Assembly (NCBI GenBank): GCA_026260175.1
Contig: JAKCWW010007329.1
Location: 1,531 to 29,628, forward strand
DNA length: 28,098 nt
Source of the DNA: Reticulitermes lucifugus
Taxonomy: Eukaryota > Arthropoda > Insecta > Blattodea > Rhinotermitidae
Direction of reading: 5' to 3'
The translations under genes and the position numbers were made by a program. Below, in pieces: positions 1-10,490 of the stretch (positions within the stretch are counted from its first letter, which is position 1; each line of letters opens with the position of its first letter). The notes under the pieces are model-generated. The model made no database searches. It worked only from the letters and a program-made list of their open reading frames with translations, and had not been told where the DNA came from.

Positions 1-107
1 AAGAGACAGACATCCATGCCACCGGTGGGATTCGAACCCACAATCCTAGTAAGCGAGCGGCCAGACCCCCGCCTTAGACAGCACGGCCACTGGGATCGGC
101 GGACAGT
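1..107 (-). mobile_element. tRNA-derived SINE, same family, cut by window start
   Basis: Aligns with 5648-5755 over about 107 bases at roughly 80-85 percent identity by eye, including box B GGGTTCGAATCCC (27-39 on the + strand complement) and the AAGAGACA..CATCCATGC spacer. Only the tRNA-like head is in the window; the body lies left of base 1. Confidence 0.8.
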
Positions 108-1210
108 CATATACGCATACAAATTTTAATTGAAGTATGTCAAAGGAATCAAAAGACAGATGGAGTCACACCCCAGAAGACTGTAAATTAATTTTCCCTA
201 TTATAACAGTCTCAAAATCAAAAAATACTGATGCAGTTCTTTACAGGACCTCTTAAATACGTCCTGCCTCATCTCTCTAATTTTAACTTTTGTTGATAAG
301 ACCTTGCTGAATAAACTATGAAGCAAGATTCAAAATAATAATCGTTACATTCCCATACACATATTTTCAGGATTATATTGCGTCTAGACGGGACAGACAC
401 TAAAATAGTAGTAGTAAAGTAACACAAATCCAACACCAGGCCCATTTCAGGCACGCGCCTGTACCTAACATAAACAAAATTTACTTTCTGATACGGTAGG
501 TCAGCTCGAACAACGTAAATATTCTACTCTCTTTTCATTCTGATATTCCATATAAGCTGCGTTAATGTTATCTCTCCACCTGCCAGTTCTTCCAAATGGT
601 CGCTTTCCAACACTTCCCTACAGCATGTAGTGTAGGTATTTCTTGTATCCTAAGTACCCGCTTCATACTACTTCATGGGTCTAAAATTACTAGTCCAGCT
701 TTAGTACTAACTGTTGCCAAGTCGTTAGTAATGAAACTACAAAAACCAAAGAATTCTCAACATTTTATTTTTGCGGCTACTTCCCGAAGAACCGCAAAGC
801 ATAGAGTTAAGCTGATGGAATGCAGCATTACAGTTTGAGTAACAGCAAGGTGTAAGAATCTTAAGGGCAATTAAATCAAGCAAAAATTCAAGCCCACGAC
901 CAAGCGAGCCGAGATATCAAGCCACGCTCTTTTATTAACCGGACTACCACAGTCCACAAATTATCACGTTTAAGAAACTGAAGTGTTTAAGAATATGTCC
1001 AAAAGAATATTGGAAACTAATGGAGGAGAAGGGGCTAGAGAAAACTTCATAAGGAGGAGCTTCATGTTTTGTACTCTTCACGAAATATTATTATGAAAGT
1101 CAGTTCAAGGGAGGACGAGATTGGCAGTGCGTGCAGAGCGCTTGGAAGAGACGAAAAATGCGTAAAATATTTTCGTCGCAAAACTTTAAGATCGCTTCGG
1201 AGGTTCAAGA
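108..1210. other. No gene recognised
   Basis: AT-rich sequence with only short chance frames. No splice-flanked exon, RNA gene or clear repeat end was seen. Confidence 0.6.
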
Positions 1211-1427
1211 CTTAGATTTGAAGAAACGATGCTGTTAAAATGGTCCTAAAAGAAACAGAATAAGAAGCCCTAGATTTGAATATAATATGCTATTAGAACG
1301 GTCCTTAAAGAAACAGCATATGAAGGCTTAGATATGACAATATGCTACTAAAACGATCCTTAAAGAAACAGAATATATACACTTATATTTGAAGATAATA
1401 TGCTATAAAAATGGTCCTTAAAAACAG
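1211..1427. repeat. Minisatellite, four units of about 57 bp
   Basis: Units start at 1211, 1270, 1327 and 1382. Shared core: TTAGATTTGAAGATAATATG, then CTATTAAAATGGTCCTTAA and AGAAACAGAATA. Divergence between units is 15-25 percent by eye. Confidence 0.85.
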
Positions 1428-2989
1428 GAGGTAAAGGACATTCAAGACTCCTGCGATGTGACTCCGGGTCGATTGGTGAATGGTTACAGAATTTTTGGAG
1501 AAGATCGTATTTCAGAAACCTTTAATTTTCGTCAACACCGCTGTGAGAACCTGAACTTTCGCGCATGATATGAGAGAATAGGAGGCAATATAATCGCACG
1601 TGCAACCTTTCGAGGAAGCCTTTTCAACTTCGACAGTATTTATGGAAACATATAAGCCGCACATTTTCTACAATCTTATCTTTAGAAATGCAGATGTTAC
1701 CCACACCTATTATGAAGTATCAGTTTCTATCTCACAAATGCATTTCTGTTGCAAAGACAAATCAGTTAATGCTATTTATGAAAATAATCGCCGTTTATTG
1801 TAATTATCTTACAAAACAAACTATACTGTACGGACAATAAGCACAATCAGTATTTTAATGTTAAATTAGGTGGTGCATGTAGAATTCATTGTGGTTTAAA
1901 CGGTTAATAAGCTCTAACAATAACAGACATTATGGATATACAGTGTAAAACCTATATACATAGACTGATAATTTATCTTCATTAAACATGTATTTGTATC
2001 TGCAACACATGAAAAATCAATATAGAATGCAAATTCGTAAAAAAAATGTGTTTGGAAAATAACTCTTGTAGCCATAATCCTAATTTAATTTGTTTCGTTA
2101 GGGGCAATGCTTTTGTGCTCCAATGCCACACATCATCCGAGAAGTGAATCAAAGGATAATCACCGCCGTTGAACTGGTAGACAGACACATCCTAACAGAG
2201 GTGTGAGAGGAATTCATTTACTGCATGAACGATCGCAGGTGCAGATGACGTTCGTATTCAATATTTGTGCATTCAAATAAAAATGAAGCCTGGACACTAC
2301 CAGTCCATTAAAACACACTGAAATAATACATAGTGCACTTATGCCCTCTACACTTCAACTTAAAATTTACTTTACATGAACTAGCCTCAAATCAAGACTG
2401 CAAAAGTTAGCAAAAATCAACAGGGTTGCAATTTTTATAAAATTCTCAAATCCTGTAAGATAAAATTCTTGTGTCTTCCCAGTTACATTCAGTCATACCT
2501 CTATTTTTATGACTAGGAAAATATTTACGGTATAATGCATAAAGCGATCTATATTCACATGTGTCTCCATCTTTATGCAATTATATTATGCACAAGTACC
2601 CGGTGGGTAGGATGCAGACTGGTTCCAGAGACAGTCATAACGTGACAGAAAAGATAAATATCTTTGGGAATACAATCCGATGTATTCAATCTCGCAACCC
2701 GTTATTTTAATAACCTATCCTGTCTGGAAATTTCAGGCAAGACAATTAAATTTCCCTTTACAAACATTTTGATGCACGTAATGAATTCGTCAGATGTTAT
2801 TGTGTGAATTAAACAGTAGCTCTCGTTCTTGTATCTAAAACAATTCGGTTTCAGAGAAATACCACCACAAAATAACCCAACAGCAAGGTGAAACATACGG
2901 TGAGTTGTTACTAATTTCTGTCAATAGGGATCAAAATCTCACTTACTGACTTCTGATCATTACCACCAACCTTCACACACTGAGTGACT
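1428..2989. other. No gene recognised
   Basis: Short chance frames only (67, 68 and 64 codons), low complexity absent, no repeat with defined ends. Confidence 0.6.
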
Positions 2990-3257
2990 ATTATGGGTTA
3001 AAGTGTGTATATAACGAGGTTGTCTGATGATTAATGTCGTCTATCATACAAACAGTCTATTACAGGCGAAAGCATGCACATCTCAAGGCCACTTAACACT
3101 TAACGTCTGTATGAGACACTGAAAATATCTTATACCTAAGTACGTATATGTGGATGGTGTCTGAGGATAACGCTGACACTGAGGATTTATTATAGGTGAA
3201 AGTATGCACATGAGGGGGTTGTTTGACGATTTTAGTGCCATCTACGAGATACTGAGT
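2990..3257. repeat. Diverged minisatellite, four units of about 57-73 bp
   Basis: Units start near 2990, 3059, 3132 and 3189. Shared blocks are ATTAYAGGYGAAAGYATGCACAT, GGTTGTYTGAYGATT and GTCYATCTACRAGATACTGAGT-like sequence; the third unit is shortest and most diverged. Confidence 0.7.
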
Positions 3258-4699
3258 AAATAAGCTCTCTATGAACGAATACCACATATGCCCAGTAACT
3301 CAATCATATATCAGCTGCTATTAAATTATATTATCATCGTCTTTTAACAATATGAAGAATTTTAAAGAACAGCCTTTTCTTTCAGTCTGAAGATGAAGGC
3401 TAAAAAATCAACACAATCGACCGATCAGTTTTTCGAAGTTGACGTTAGTAAGCTTACTCACAAATAAAACTGAAGAACATAAAGAATTTCAGCATATTAT
3501 CTGCCGAACTAGAACTAGTATTGCAGTAAGACTGAAGGTGCACGCACTAGGCCCTGGTGATAGATGAGTATGAAGCATTGGTGGAATTATAATGTAACTT
3601 ACAAAGGCATACTGATGTATGAGTATAATAGTGGAAGAGGAATGCTCATACCATAATACCTACCCACCTTCATTTGTGCCCTGCTAATCGCGTCGCAAGT
3701 AATGGAAACAATACTGAGCGTGCATTGTCAACATCGATAGTAAGAGCAAGTGACCCTACGATTGTCAAAATTCATGAATGCCAACATACACTCACAAAAC
3801 TGAAGCCTAAACTTGCTTTATACAGGCCGTTTACTATAAGGTTTGTGTTTTATACCATGTTGGCAACGACGACATTAGCTTCTTCTTGCTAATACGTAAC
3901 CTGAAAGCCTAACCTTGGTGGATTATTTAATTGTATTTTGGGTGTGTTCACAAATGTAATTTGAGCTTCTGTGACCGTGTTGTGTTGGCAACCGTGATAT
4001 AATATGGTAAGAATTCTGCAAGAAGCAAGATAAAAGAATGGCAGAAACCAAGGCATGTATTATGATCACACTGGCATGCCCTCTTGTATATATTAAATCG
4101 CTTAAAGAAAGGAAAGCATTTCGAAGAGTTAGCGCATGGAGAATTGTAAGCAATCAAGTTATGAGAAAATAAATATGTTTCGCCATTATTCTACATTAGT
4201 GGAATCTTACCTTCTTACAGTAATCTGTCTGTGACATTTGATTTATTTATAATCTTGCACTGACGTATGTTTCTATTCTCGAAAGTAGATGTTTCCCTGT
4301 TGAAATCCCGTGATATGTTGACGTGTGCACACAACACCCCACTACACCAGGCCACCCGCTGGACCTGTCACCAACAACACTACACTGTCACAGAGTTAAT
4401 ATATTTTGACAGAGATAAATAATGAATACGCCTCTAAAATGTAGCACTGAAAATGAATATTTTCGCAAACGGATATCAAACAATGTTGTTACTTCAAACG
4501 AAAACACACTGAATAACAGGGATTCATCTTGATTTGGATCAAGACTTCAAGTACAAAGTATCAAATTTTTCATATTTTCATGTCTACTTTGTTGCCGAAG
4601 AACGAAATACTGTTTATCGTATAATTTTAATTAAAATCACTGTATACAACTCAAATGCACCATCGCCCATGACCGTCAAATATCACTACCAAACATGAG
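3258..4699. other. No gene recognised
   Basis: Two overlapping minus-strand frames near 3,923-4,157 are in different phases and share no family motif. Nothing else stands out. Confidence 0.55.
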
Positions 4700-5090
4700 T
4701 CAGCACGAAAGTCTAGACCTGACTGAAAACACGACCGACAGCATGACATGAACACGAAATGGCGTTCGCGATTCTTCTATTAATGAACTTCAACACAAAA
4801 CGCGACCACGAAACAAGTTGTAGACAAACACGCCAAGAAAACTGGACAGTTCGTAAGAGCGTCACACCGCACTTGTTCACCGCGTACCGTACACTGCATT
4901 GGAGCTCACCCCCTCCAAACTCATTCACCCAGCACACACATACACACACCCACGTGTTGAGCCTTGCGTAGCTATGTCTTCTGCGCATCGGCGGTGCTGC
5001 TGCTGGAAGCAACAGGCTGCCTCTGTGTGTTGAAAAGAACGTAAGCAGGGTGCGCCTATTAACAGACACAAAGTCAAATGCCCCACCCCC
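4700..5090. promoter_or_regulatory. CpG-rich patch, possible promoter
   Basis: Many CG dinucleotides (GCGTTCGCGATTC, CGCGACCACGAAAC, CACCGCGTACCGTACAC, GCATCGGCGGTG) in otherwise CpG-poor DNA, with a CA-rich stretch at 4931-4950. In insects such patches can mark broadly used promoters or young unmethylated inserts. Opposing reading frames of 70 and 118 codons here look non-coding. No TATA box, initiator or adjacent exon was identified. Confidence 0.25.
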
Positions 5091-5254
5091 CTCACAATAA
5101 TATTATTCATTGGCTTGTTATTTAACTGGCTTTATCCATTCCTGAGATTATACGTCGCATGATATGAAAGTATTTTGTTAACACCAAATTGTTTCGATCT
5201 TACGGTGGTTCATCATGCCCGTTGTGCTTACAATATCAACAACAAAAACAACCA

Positions 5255-5279
5255 CAATAATAATAATAATAATAATATA
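5255..5279. repeat. AAT microsatellite
   Basis: About seven AAT units (aataataataataataataat) after an imperfect ACA/AAC run that begins near 5236. Confidence 0.9.
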
Positions 5280-5324
5280 ATCGAGTTCCGTCTAAACACA
5301 GCTTTATTCTTAAACGCGAAGAAC

Positions 5325-5378
5325 AACTGCATGTTTCGGCTAGCTAAAGTAGCCACCATCAGGCTGAGCATAAAGAAA
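5325..5378 (-). repeat. Repeat with hammerhead-like core, minus-strand copy
   Basis: Reads on the minus strand CAGCCTGATGGTGGCTAC.. TTTAGCTAGCCGAAACATGC. CTGATGG (5356-5362), a 5-bp stem GGCTA/TAGCC and GAAA (5334-5337) follow the order of a hammerhead ribozyme core. About 85 percent identical by eye to 7133-7187, which lies in the opposite orientation. Confidence 0.6.
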
Positions 5379-5397
5379 ATACAAGTGTAGGTTTCCT

Positions 5398-5439
5398 GCT
5401 GCAGTTTGCAGTTTGAGATCTTATGCTGCAAACTGCAGC
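5398..5439. repeat. Perfect 14-bp hairpin
   Basis: Arms GCTGCAGTTTGCAG (5398-5411) and CTGCAAACTGCAGC (5426-5439) around a 14-base loop. It lies 20 bases beyond the hammerhead-like repeat and may be part of the same element. Confidence 0.85.
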
Positions 5440-5498
5440 GTCACATGTGGAAAACTATTGTCCAGCTACATACGAAACAATAACTAATAATTAAGAAT

Positions 5499-5751
5499 GT
5501 TTATGGCTAAACAGCCCGTAGTTGGCCAGGGCCTCCTCATTATTGAGGCTTCACAATCACACTCAGACACACCACAGTCGGTAGGACTCCTCCGGACGAG
5601 CGATCAGCCCGACGCAGAGACCTCTACCTGACAGCACACAACATTCGCAAGAGACAAACATCCATGCACCCGACGGGATTCGAACCCACAATCCCAGCAA
5701 GCGAGCGGCCGTAGACCCACGCCTTAGACCGCGCAGTCAACGGGATCGACC
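5499..5751 (-). mobile_element. tRNA-derived SINE, full length, with 12-bp target duplication
   Basis: A perfect direct repeat ATAATTAAGAAT flanks the element (5487-5498 and 5752-5763). On the minus strand the tRNA-like head begins near 5751, with box B GGGTTCGAATCCC (5675-5687); the remaining 150 bases are a non-tRNA body including CCTCCTCATTATTGAGG. The perfect duplication shows a fairly recent L1-like-mediated insertion. It is not a functional tRNA: there is no credible cloverleaf 3' end. Confidence 0.86.
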
Positions 5752-5763
5752 ATAATTAAGAAT

Positions 5764-7132
5764 AGCCTATTGTAAATAAGAACGGGTCATAAGCCAGTAT
5801 CAGCATTTACAAACCGGTCTCTGCGGACGGTTGTCGATCAATTGGTTGATTTATTCAGGCCCAAAAATTGTGTGTGTGTGCACATAATGTCCTCACTATT
5901 ATAATTATACATGTATCCTTATTTTAAATAATTGTATGTGTAATAAAATAGACATTACGACATGACCCCTGCTTTATGTCGGTTTAGGCCCGTCCGCGTA
6001 ATCAGATATGTTTGCGCTTATACAAATAATATATTTATTTTAATCGTCCATATTTTCGCATTAAATCAGTCTTGTATTTCACTCACATGCATCTGCCATT
6101 TTCCTTCTATTTGAAAGTAATATAAAGCCCCTTGACTTTGAAAGGGTAATATAGGTACGTAAGACTTTTTACAAAATATTTTATTTATTCAAATACTTCT
6201 CCCATGCAAAAATTTGTAGAACATGTTGATGAATTGTTATGATTTTTAAGTCACCTCAAGCAGTAAATATTTTCCTGTAAATGCATGTATGTTTCGTGAA
6301 TAAGTTTCCGCACTTCATTATTGATTCTAATAATTGTGTTAATTATTATTAAGTGTGTTATATTTATTCAAATTTTTCATCACGAATTGAATAAATATTA
6401 TTTTCTCTTTTTTTACACCAAGACCTGTGAGCGAGTTTTCAGGGCGCTAAAATGATCCGCCGTTGTAACTATCATTGTGGCGGAATCTGTATTCAAGGGA
6501 TTGAAGTTACATTGGTCCTAAATTAAACTTGAATTTTTCCCTAAAATTAATAGGCTGCAATCCCCCCCGCATCAAAGCAGAACAAAGCACCTCTACATGA
6601 AAGCAAAGCAACCCCTATTGTTTGACTACAGGAGGCACGGAGACTTAAGTGCACACGACGTGTTTAGAATAGTCAAGTTAAATTTACACAATTAATAAGC
6701 CTTATAACATTTATTAAGTGTTATAGATTAAAGAAGCATTCAAAATATCGAATAATTCACATTTCAAATACTTAATCGATTACCAAGTCATCGCACATAT
6801 ATTAACGTTTGAGTTAAACCTAACCAATATTTTCATATTCCAGCACTCATCACATAATACACACAGGATTATAAACAACTATATATACACGTCGCCTATA
6901 ATGAAACTTGCTACATCGCCTACCAACTTAATTTATTGGTATAGTTTTAATACAGAATACAAACAGCTACACCCAACTGCTTATATACTTCACATAAGCG
7001 CTGTATTTTATGTATTTTATTTACTTTATTTTAACTGTAAAATGTTTGTAAACTGTATTTTAATAGAACCATATGCTGTGAAGTTTCAGATCTAAAGCTA
7101 TAAATTGCAGTTGTAAATATTGCCTTTTACCT
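5764..7132. other. No gene recognised between the paired repeats
   Basis: Very AT-rich. The C-run near 6,561-6,568 is the only low-complexity block. If the flanking hammerhead-like repeats are two ends of one element, this is its interior, but no coding trace remains. Confidence 0.5.
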
Positions 7133-7187
7133 TCTTTTATGTACAGCCTGATGGTGGCTTCCTTGAGTAGCCGAAACATGTAGCTGT
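7133..7187 (+). repeat. Repeat with hammerhead-like core, plus-strand copy
   Basis: CAGCCTGATGGTGGCTTCC then TTGAGTAGCCGAAACATG: CTGATGG at 7148-7154, stem GGCT/AGCC (7156-7159, 7169-7172), GAAA at 7173-7176. With 5325-5378 it forms a long-range inverted pair about 1.75 kb apart; whether they are two ends of one element or two insertions is not clear. Confidence 0.6.
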
Positions 7188-8284
7188 CTTTTCACATTTG
7201 AGCATATATATTGCGTTGACGGGCTGTTTGTTGGTTTTGCTGTGTTACGAAGTTAACTGGCGAAAATTTCGAATCAATTACAGGTTTGATAACCGTGCAA
7301 TAAAACTCGTTATAACAATTTTTTTCAAATGTTATGATCTTATTTTTACAATTATGATTAAGATTTTTCGACAAATTAATACGATTTACGATTAAATTTT
7401 ACGTATTGTCAGATAGATCCCCCCCCCCAAATTCTCGGGGTTCAAGAGCGACAAACCCCCACCCACACCGTAGCAACTGCGCGCCTGTGTTTCATGGAAA
7501 ACTTAAAAGTAAGCGGCTGCAATACTGAAAGCAATAAAAATTCAAGGCATAAGACAAGTTATAGTTGCCTGTTATTGCTCATAATTATTTTTTAATTTTT
7601 GAGCCTCCCTTCTTGTTAATTTGTATTGATCTATCTTTAATCCAAGACGATTTTGTTTTTTCTTATGTCCCTTTCCTTTTATTTCCCTTTTTTTCTCATT
7701 TCTGTTACACTGACCAGGCTTGTTCAAGCCACAGCCATCTGACTTCTGTTCTCCAAGTGCCCACTTCCAATCTCTGCCCACCTACTGGCATTTCTAACAG
7801 GATTTTCATGTTCTAACTTTCTTTCTCTAACAGCACCGACGCCGGCATAATGGGATATTTACCGTGCGGAAAGCTGCGACCTTTTCATTTCTACTACATC
7901 CTGACTTCTGATTCGCTACATAACCCAACCAGTGTTACGACCTACGACCCAACGAACCCCAGCAGAGTGTAAAGCCAGGGACTCCTATATAAACTAGGAA
8001 AACCGGGGTGAGTTCAGAGTCACGCGGGACGATATTAAAATAATATATCAGTGGCGATTTGAGGAGATTTTATTCGCTGCATATTATCAGGTGTGCTGGC
8101 TTCAAGCAAGGTTGGAGCAGAATAATTTTTACCGTATATTCAAATGTAATTTCTGACACATGTCTTTATTTCTCTGCGAAAGAAGCAGCTAATGAAGAAC
8201 CACAATATGGTTCTTTCCATTTTAATTGGTTAGTGAGGTTCAGTGTTGTTGGTTCCTGGCACGTACAGAGGCAACATCTTCTAG
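7188..8284. other. No gene recognised
   Basis: Contains a C-run (about 7,420-7,429) and a pyrimidine-rich stretch 7,600-7,700. The 83-codon frame at 7,565 is built on that biased composition. Confidence 0.55.
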
Positions 8285-8632
8285 ATTAGTGTTTTTCGAT
8301 CGAGGGTCTGCAGTCTCCTGCGGGTCCATGAGCTGTACCAGTGATGCCACGGGTTTGGTTTATTCGGGTCATCACAATATACTTTTTTCTTCAGTTTTCC
8401 TAATCATTGTTTTATTGTCATTACTGACAGGAAAATTACTATTTTAGTGATACCTGCCTGCATTGATATAATAAATATTTTCACAGTTTAAGTTACTTCT
8501 AAATATTCCAAATATAAACATCCCCGCGAATTGTGCTTAAAGGTCCGCGAGTTAAGATAATTCTGGGGAGAGGGTCCGAGGAACGAGTGAGACTTTGTAT
8601 AAGGGATCCGTGGTACCGGAAATTTTGAGCAA
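8285..8632. mobile_element. Possible decayed hAT-like element
   Basis: The left part TTAGTGTTTTTCGATCGAGG, then CTCCTGCGGGTCCATGAG, and the right part AAGGGATCCGTGGTACCGG with AAATTTTGAGCA resemble the CAGTGGTTCTCAAC...GGGTCCGTGGTACC ends of a common animal hAT repeat type. The inverted ends are imperfect and no target duplication is visible. Confidence 0.33.
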
Positions 8633-8790
8633 GATTGATTTGGATGAATGTGTGCTTGCCTTTCTTTAGAGAACAAAGGGTTACTTTGTTTACAAAGTTA
8701 ATTATGTTGCTATCTTGCGTGGCAGACCTCGCGAGGGAAGTAAGCTCTATATACCTGTAGTTTAACAAACTTTTTCTGCCCTGAGACAAT

Positions 8791-9348
8791 CTAGGATCTT
8801 TCCACAAGATGTTGTGTGACACGTAACACAGCAACAGACAGAACGCTAGCTACTGTCCAAGCCAGTCCTACCAAACACGCGTCCCGCAGAGCTTTATAAT
8901 GTGGTCCACTAACTTTTTGATATGTATGACGTTTCACTGTCATTTTCTTTATTTTATTGCCTAATAAAATCAAGGAATTCGGCAAAATTAAATTCAAGGA
9001 GTGCTTTACATCATTACGTGTTTCTACACTGAAAAATTTACAAATGAAGGACGAAGGAATGTAACATACGTTGCGGCCCAAGATGTTAAGTTGGATTTCG
9101 GATTTGGAACGAAACCTGTTTTGGGTTCCACAGGCTTGATCTAAATGGTGAAGACGGGCTGACGCTTGTTCTACGTATTTCATCTGCCTGTAACAGAACC
9201 TGCATTTACGAAACTTCCTTCCTCCACCCGTCACCCACATCCGCCTTGAGAACTCGTAGACCAGTATCAACTGTCCGTTTGATAAGCTAATTGATGGGCC
9301 ATTGTCGCCAGGCCCGTAGCCAGGGGGGTGCAAGTGGATGCAATGCAC
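8791..9348 (-). CDS. Unrecognised 185-codon reading frame
   Basis: The longest uninterrupted frame in the window. I recognise no domain. It has a basic cysteine-containing stretch (RKFRKCRFCYRQ, about residues 45-56) and a hydrophobic segment near the C terminus (CLVGLAWTVASVLSVAVL). The first 13 codons lie in the terminal repeat of the transposon at 9309, so the ATG is unlikely to be native. It may be a chance frame, an exon of an unknown gene, or a remnant of an older mobile element. Confidence 0.15.
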   Translation of the reverse strand: MHCIHLHPPGYGPGDNGPSISLSNGQLILVYEFSRRMWVTGGGRKFRKCRFCYRQMKYVEQASARLHHLDQACGTQNRFRSKSEIQLNILGRNVCYIPSSFICKFFSVETRNDVKHSLNLILPNSLILLGNKIKKMTVKRHTYQKVSGPHYKALRDACLVGLAWTVASVLSVAVLRVTQHLVERS

Positions 9349-9503
9349 ACACTACAAATCTGTCTGCACCCACTAAGAATTTACAGAATATTTAAGACAA
9401 ACATGCTGATCAGCCCTTTAAGGAAAAATGTGCGACACCCTACCCCAACCACGTGTTGCCTCTGCTGAAGCGCCGTGTTTGGAAATGACTCATTTTCAAA
9501 AAT

Positions 9504-9535
9504 GTATATATATATACGATATATATATATGCGAT
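9504..9535. repeat. AT microsatellite
   Basis: Two TATATATATA tracts separated by CG, inside the transposon remnant at 9309-10039. Confidence 0.85.
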
Positions 9536-9574
9536 ATGTTTTGTGCAATGTTATAGAGCACATTATGTAATTAA

Positions 9575-9880
9575 AAGGTAAAGCAATCCCTATACAGGCC
9601 TGGACAGGCCCTTAGGGCTCCAGGAGGTCGAGGCTCCCAGACTTTCTAGACAATCGGCACATGAAGGTGGCAAGGTTGTCAGCCCTAAGCACCGGCCCCC
9701 TTTACCCCCATGAGATACCCATGGTACTCATTTCTGTTAGAGGCTGATTCGACCCCAGAGCCATAGTGAGGCCGGAAGGATTAAGTCAATGAAAACTCCC
9801 AATGACCCCATCGGCAATCGAACCCGTGACCTTCCGGCTTGTAGCGCAGTGCCTCAACCAACTGATTTTGTGGTTCTGAC
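9575..9880 (-). mobile_element. tRNA-derived SINE nested in the transposon remnant
   Basis: On the minus strand the head has pol III box A-like TGGTTGAGGCACTG (near 9848-9861) and box B GGTTCGATTGC (9814-9824), followed by a body rich in C and G and an end near 9,580 reading GGATTGCTTTACCTTTTAA. The head-body-tail order fits a full-length tRNA-SINE. No clear target duplication was found. Confidence 0.72.
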
Positions 9881-10490
9881 AAAGGCACGTTTTACGCTTA
9901 TGCATACATAATATGTATACACAGTATATGTATAATAAGGAAGCATTATATACGTACATAAACGTATGTAAGCCTACATATATGCACCCACACTGGAAGC
10001 CGCTGCACCCACTGTGTTCATGGGCTGGCTACGGGCCTGAATGTATCTAAACATGTGTAAGTATGGTAACAGACCATAACCATAATTACAAACCTTTTAC
10101 GAGCTACCAAACTGCTAATATATATGAAGCAGCCGTACTTAAATAATGGATATCTGCTCCGTTGGTCAAGAAACTCTCGGTCTTTATACAACATGGAAGT
10201 TCACTACTGTATTCATAAACACGCAAAATTTATATGAAGTTTCTTTCTGGTCATTAAAAATACATGTAGAATGCGCAGGCGTTTAAGGTTCGGTCTGTAA
10301 AATTCGGAGCAAGAAAAATCAATTATATTTGCGGAATTCTTACTGTGATAAACCATGTTATTACGTATTACTAAGGTCCACAAACTCACCTACAATCTTG
10401 GACTTACCTAAAAATTCTAGCCAGCTAGTGAAGTGACACTAAGCATGTTTCATACTGAGGAACAAAAACATTAGGCGCCATTGTATAAAA

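Larger units (their letters stand above)
9309..10039. mobile_element. DNA transposon remnant with CAGGCCCGTAGCCAG termini and a nested SINE
   Basis: Perfect 15-bp terminal inverted repeats CAGGCCCGTAGCCAG (9309-9323) and CTGGCTACGGGCCTG (10025-10039). Both ends continue with G-rich/TGCACCCAC subterminal sequence. Flanks attgtcgc and aatgtatc match at five of eight bases, possibly a decayed 8-bp target duplication. The interior holds a SINE and AT-rich microsatellite; no transposase is recognisable. Confidence 0.75.

Noticed and set aside
4713..5069. 118-codon minus-strand frame
   Set aside because: Composition follows the CpG-rich, CA-repeat-containing DNA (VCVCVCW run); a second overlapping frame is open too; no family resemblance.
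5640..5751. A functional tRNA gene on the minus strand
   Set aside because: Box B is good, but the sequence belongs to a longer dispersed element with target duplications; acceptor stem pairing was not found.
7565..7816. 83-codon hydrophobic frame (possible membrane protein)
   Set aside because: Phenylalanine and leucine arise from a T-rich tract; the opposite strand is open as well; no splice or domain support.
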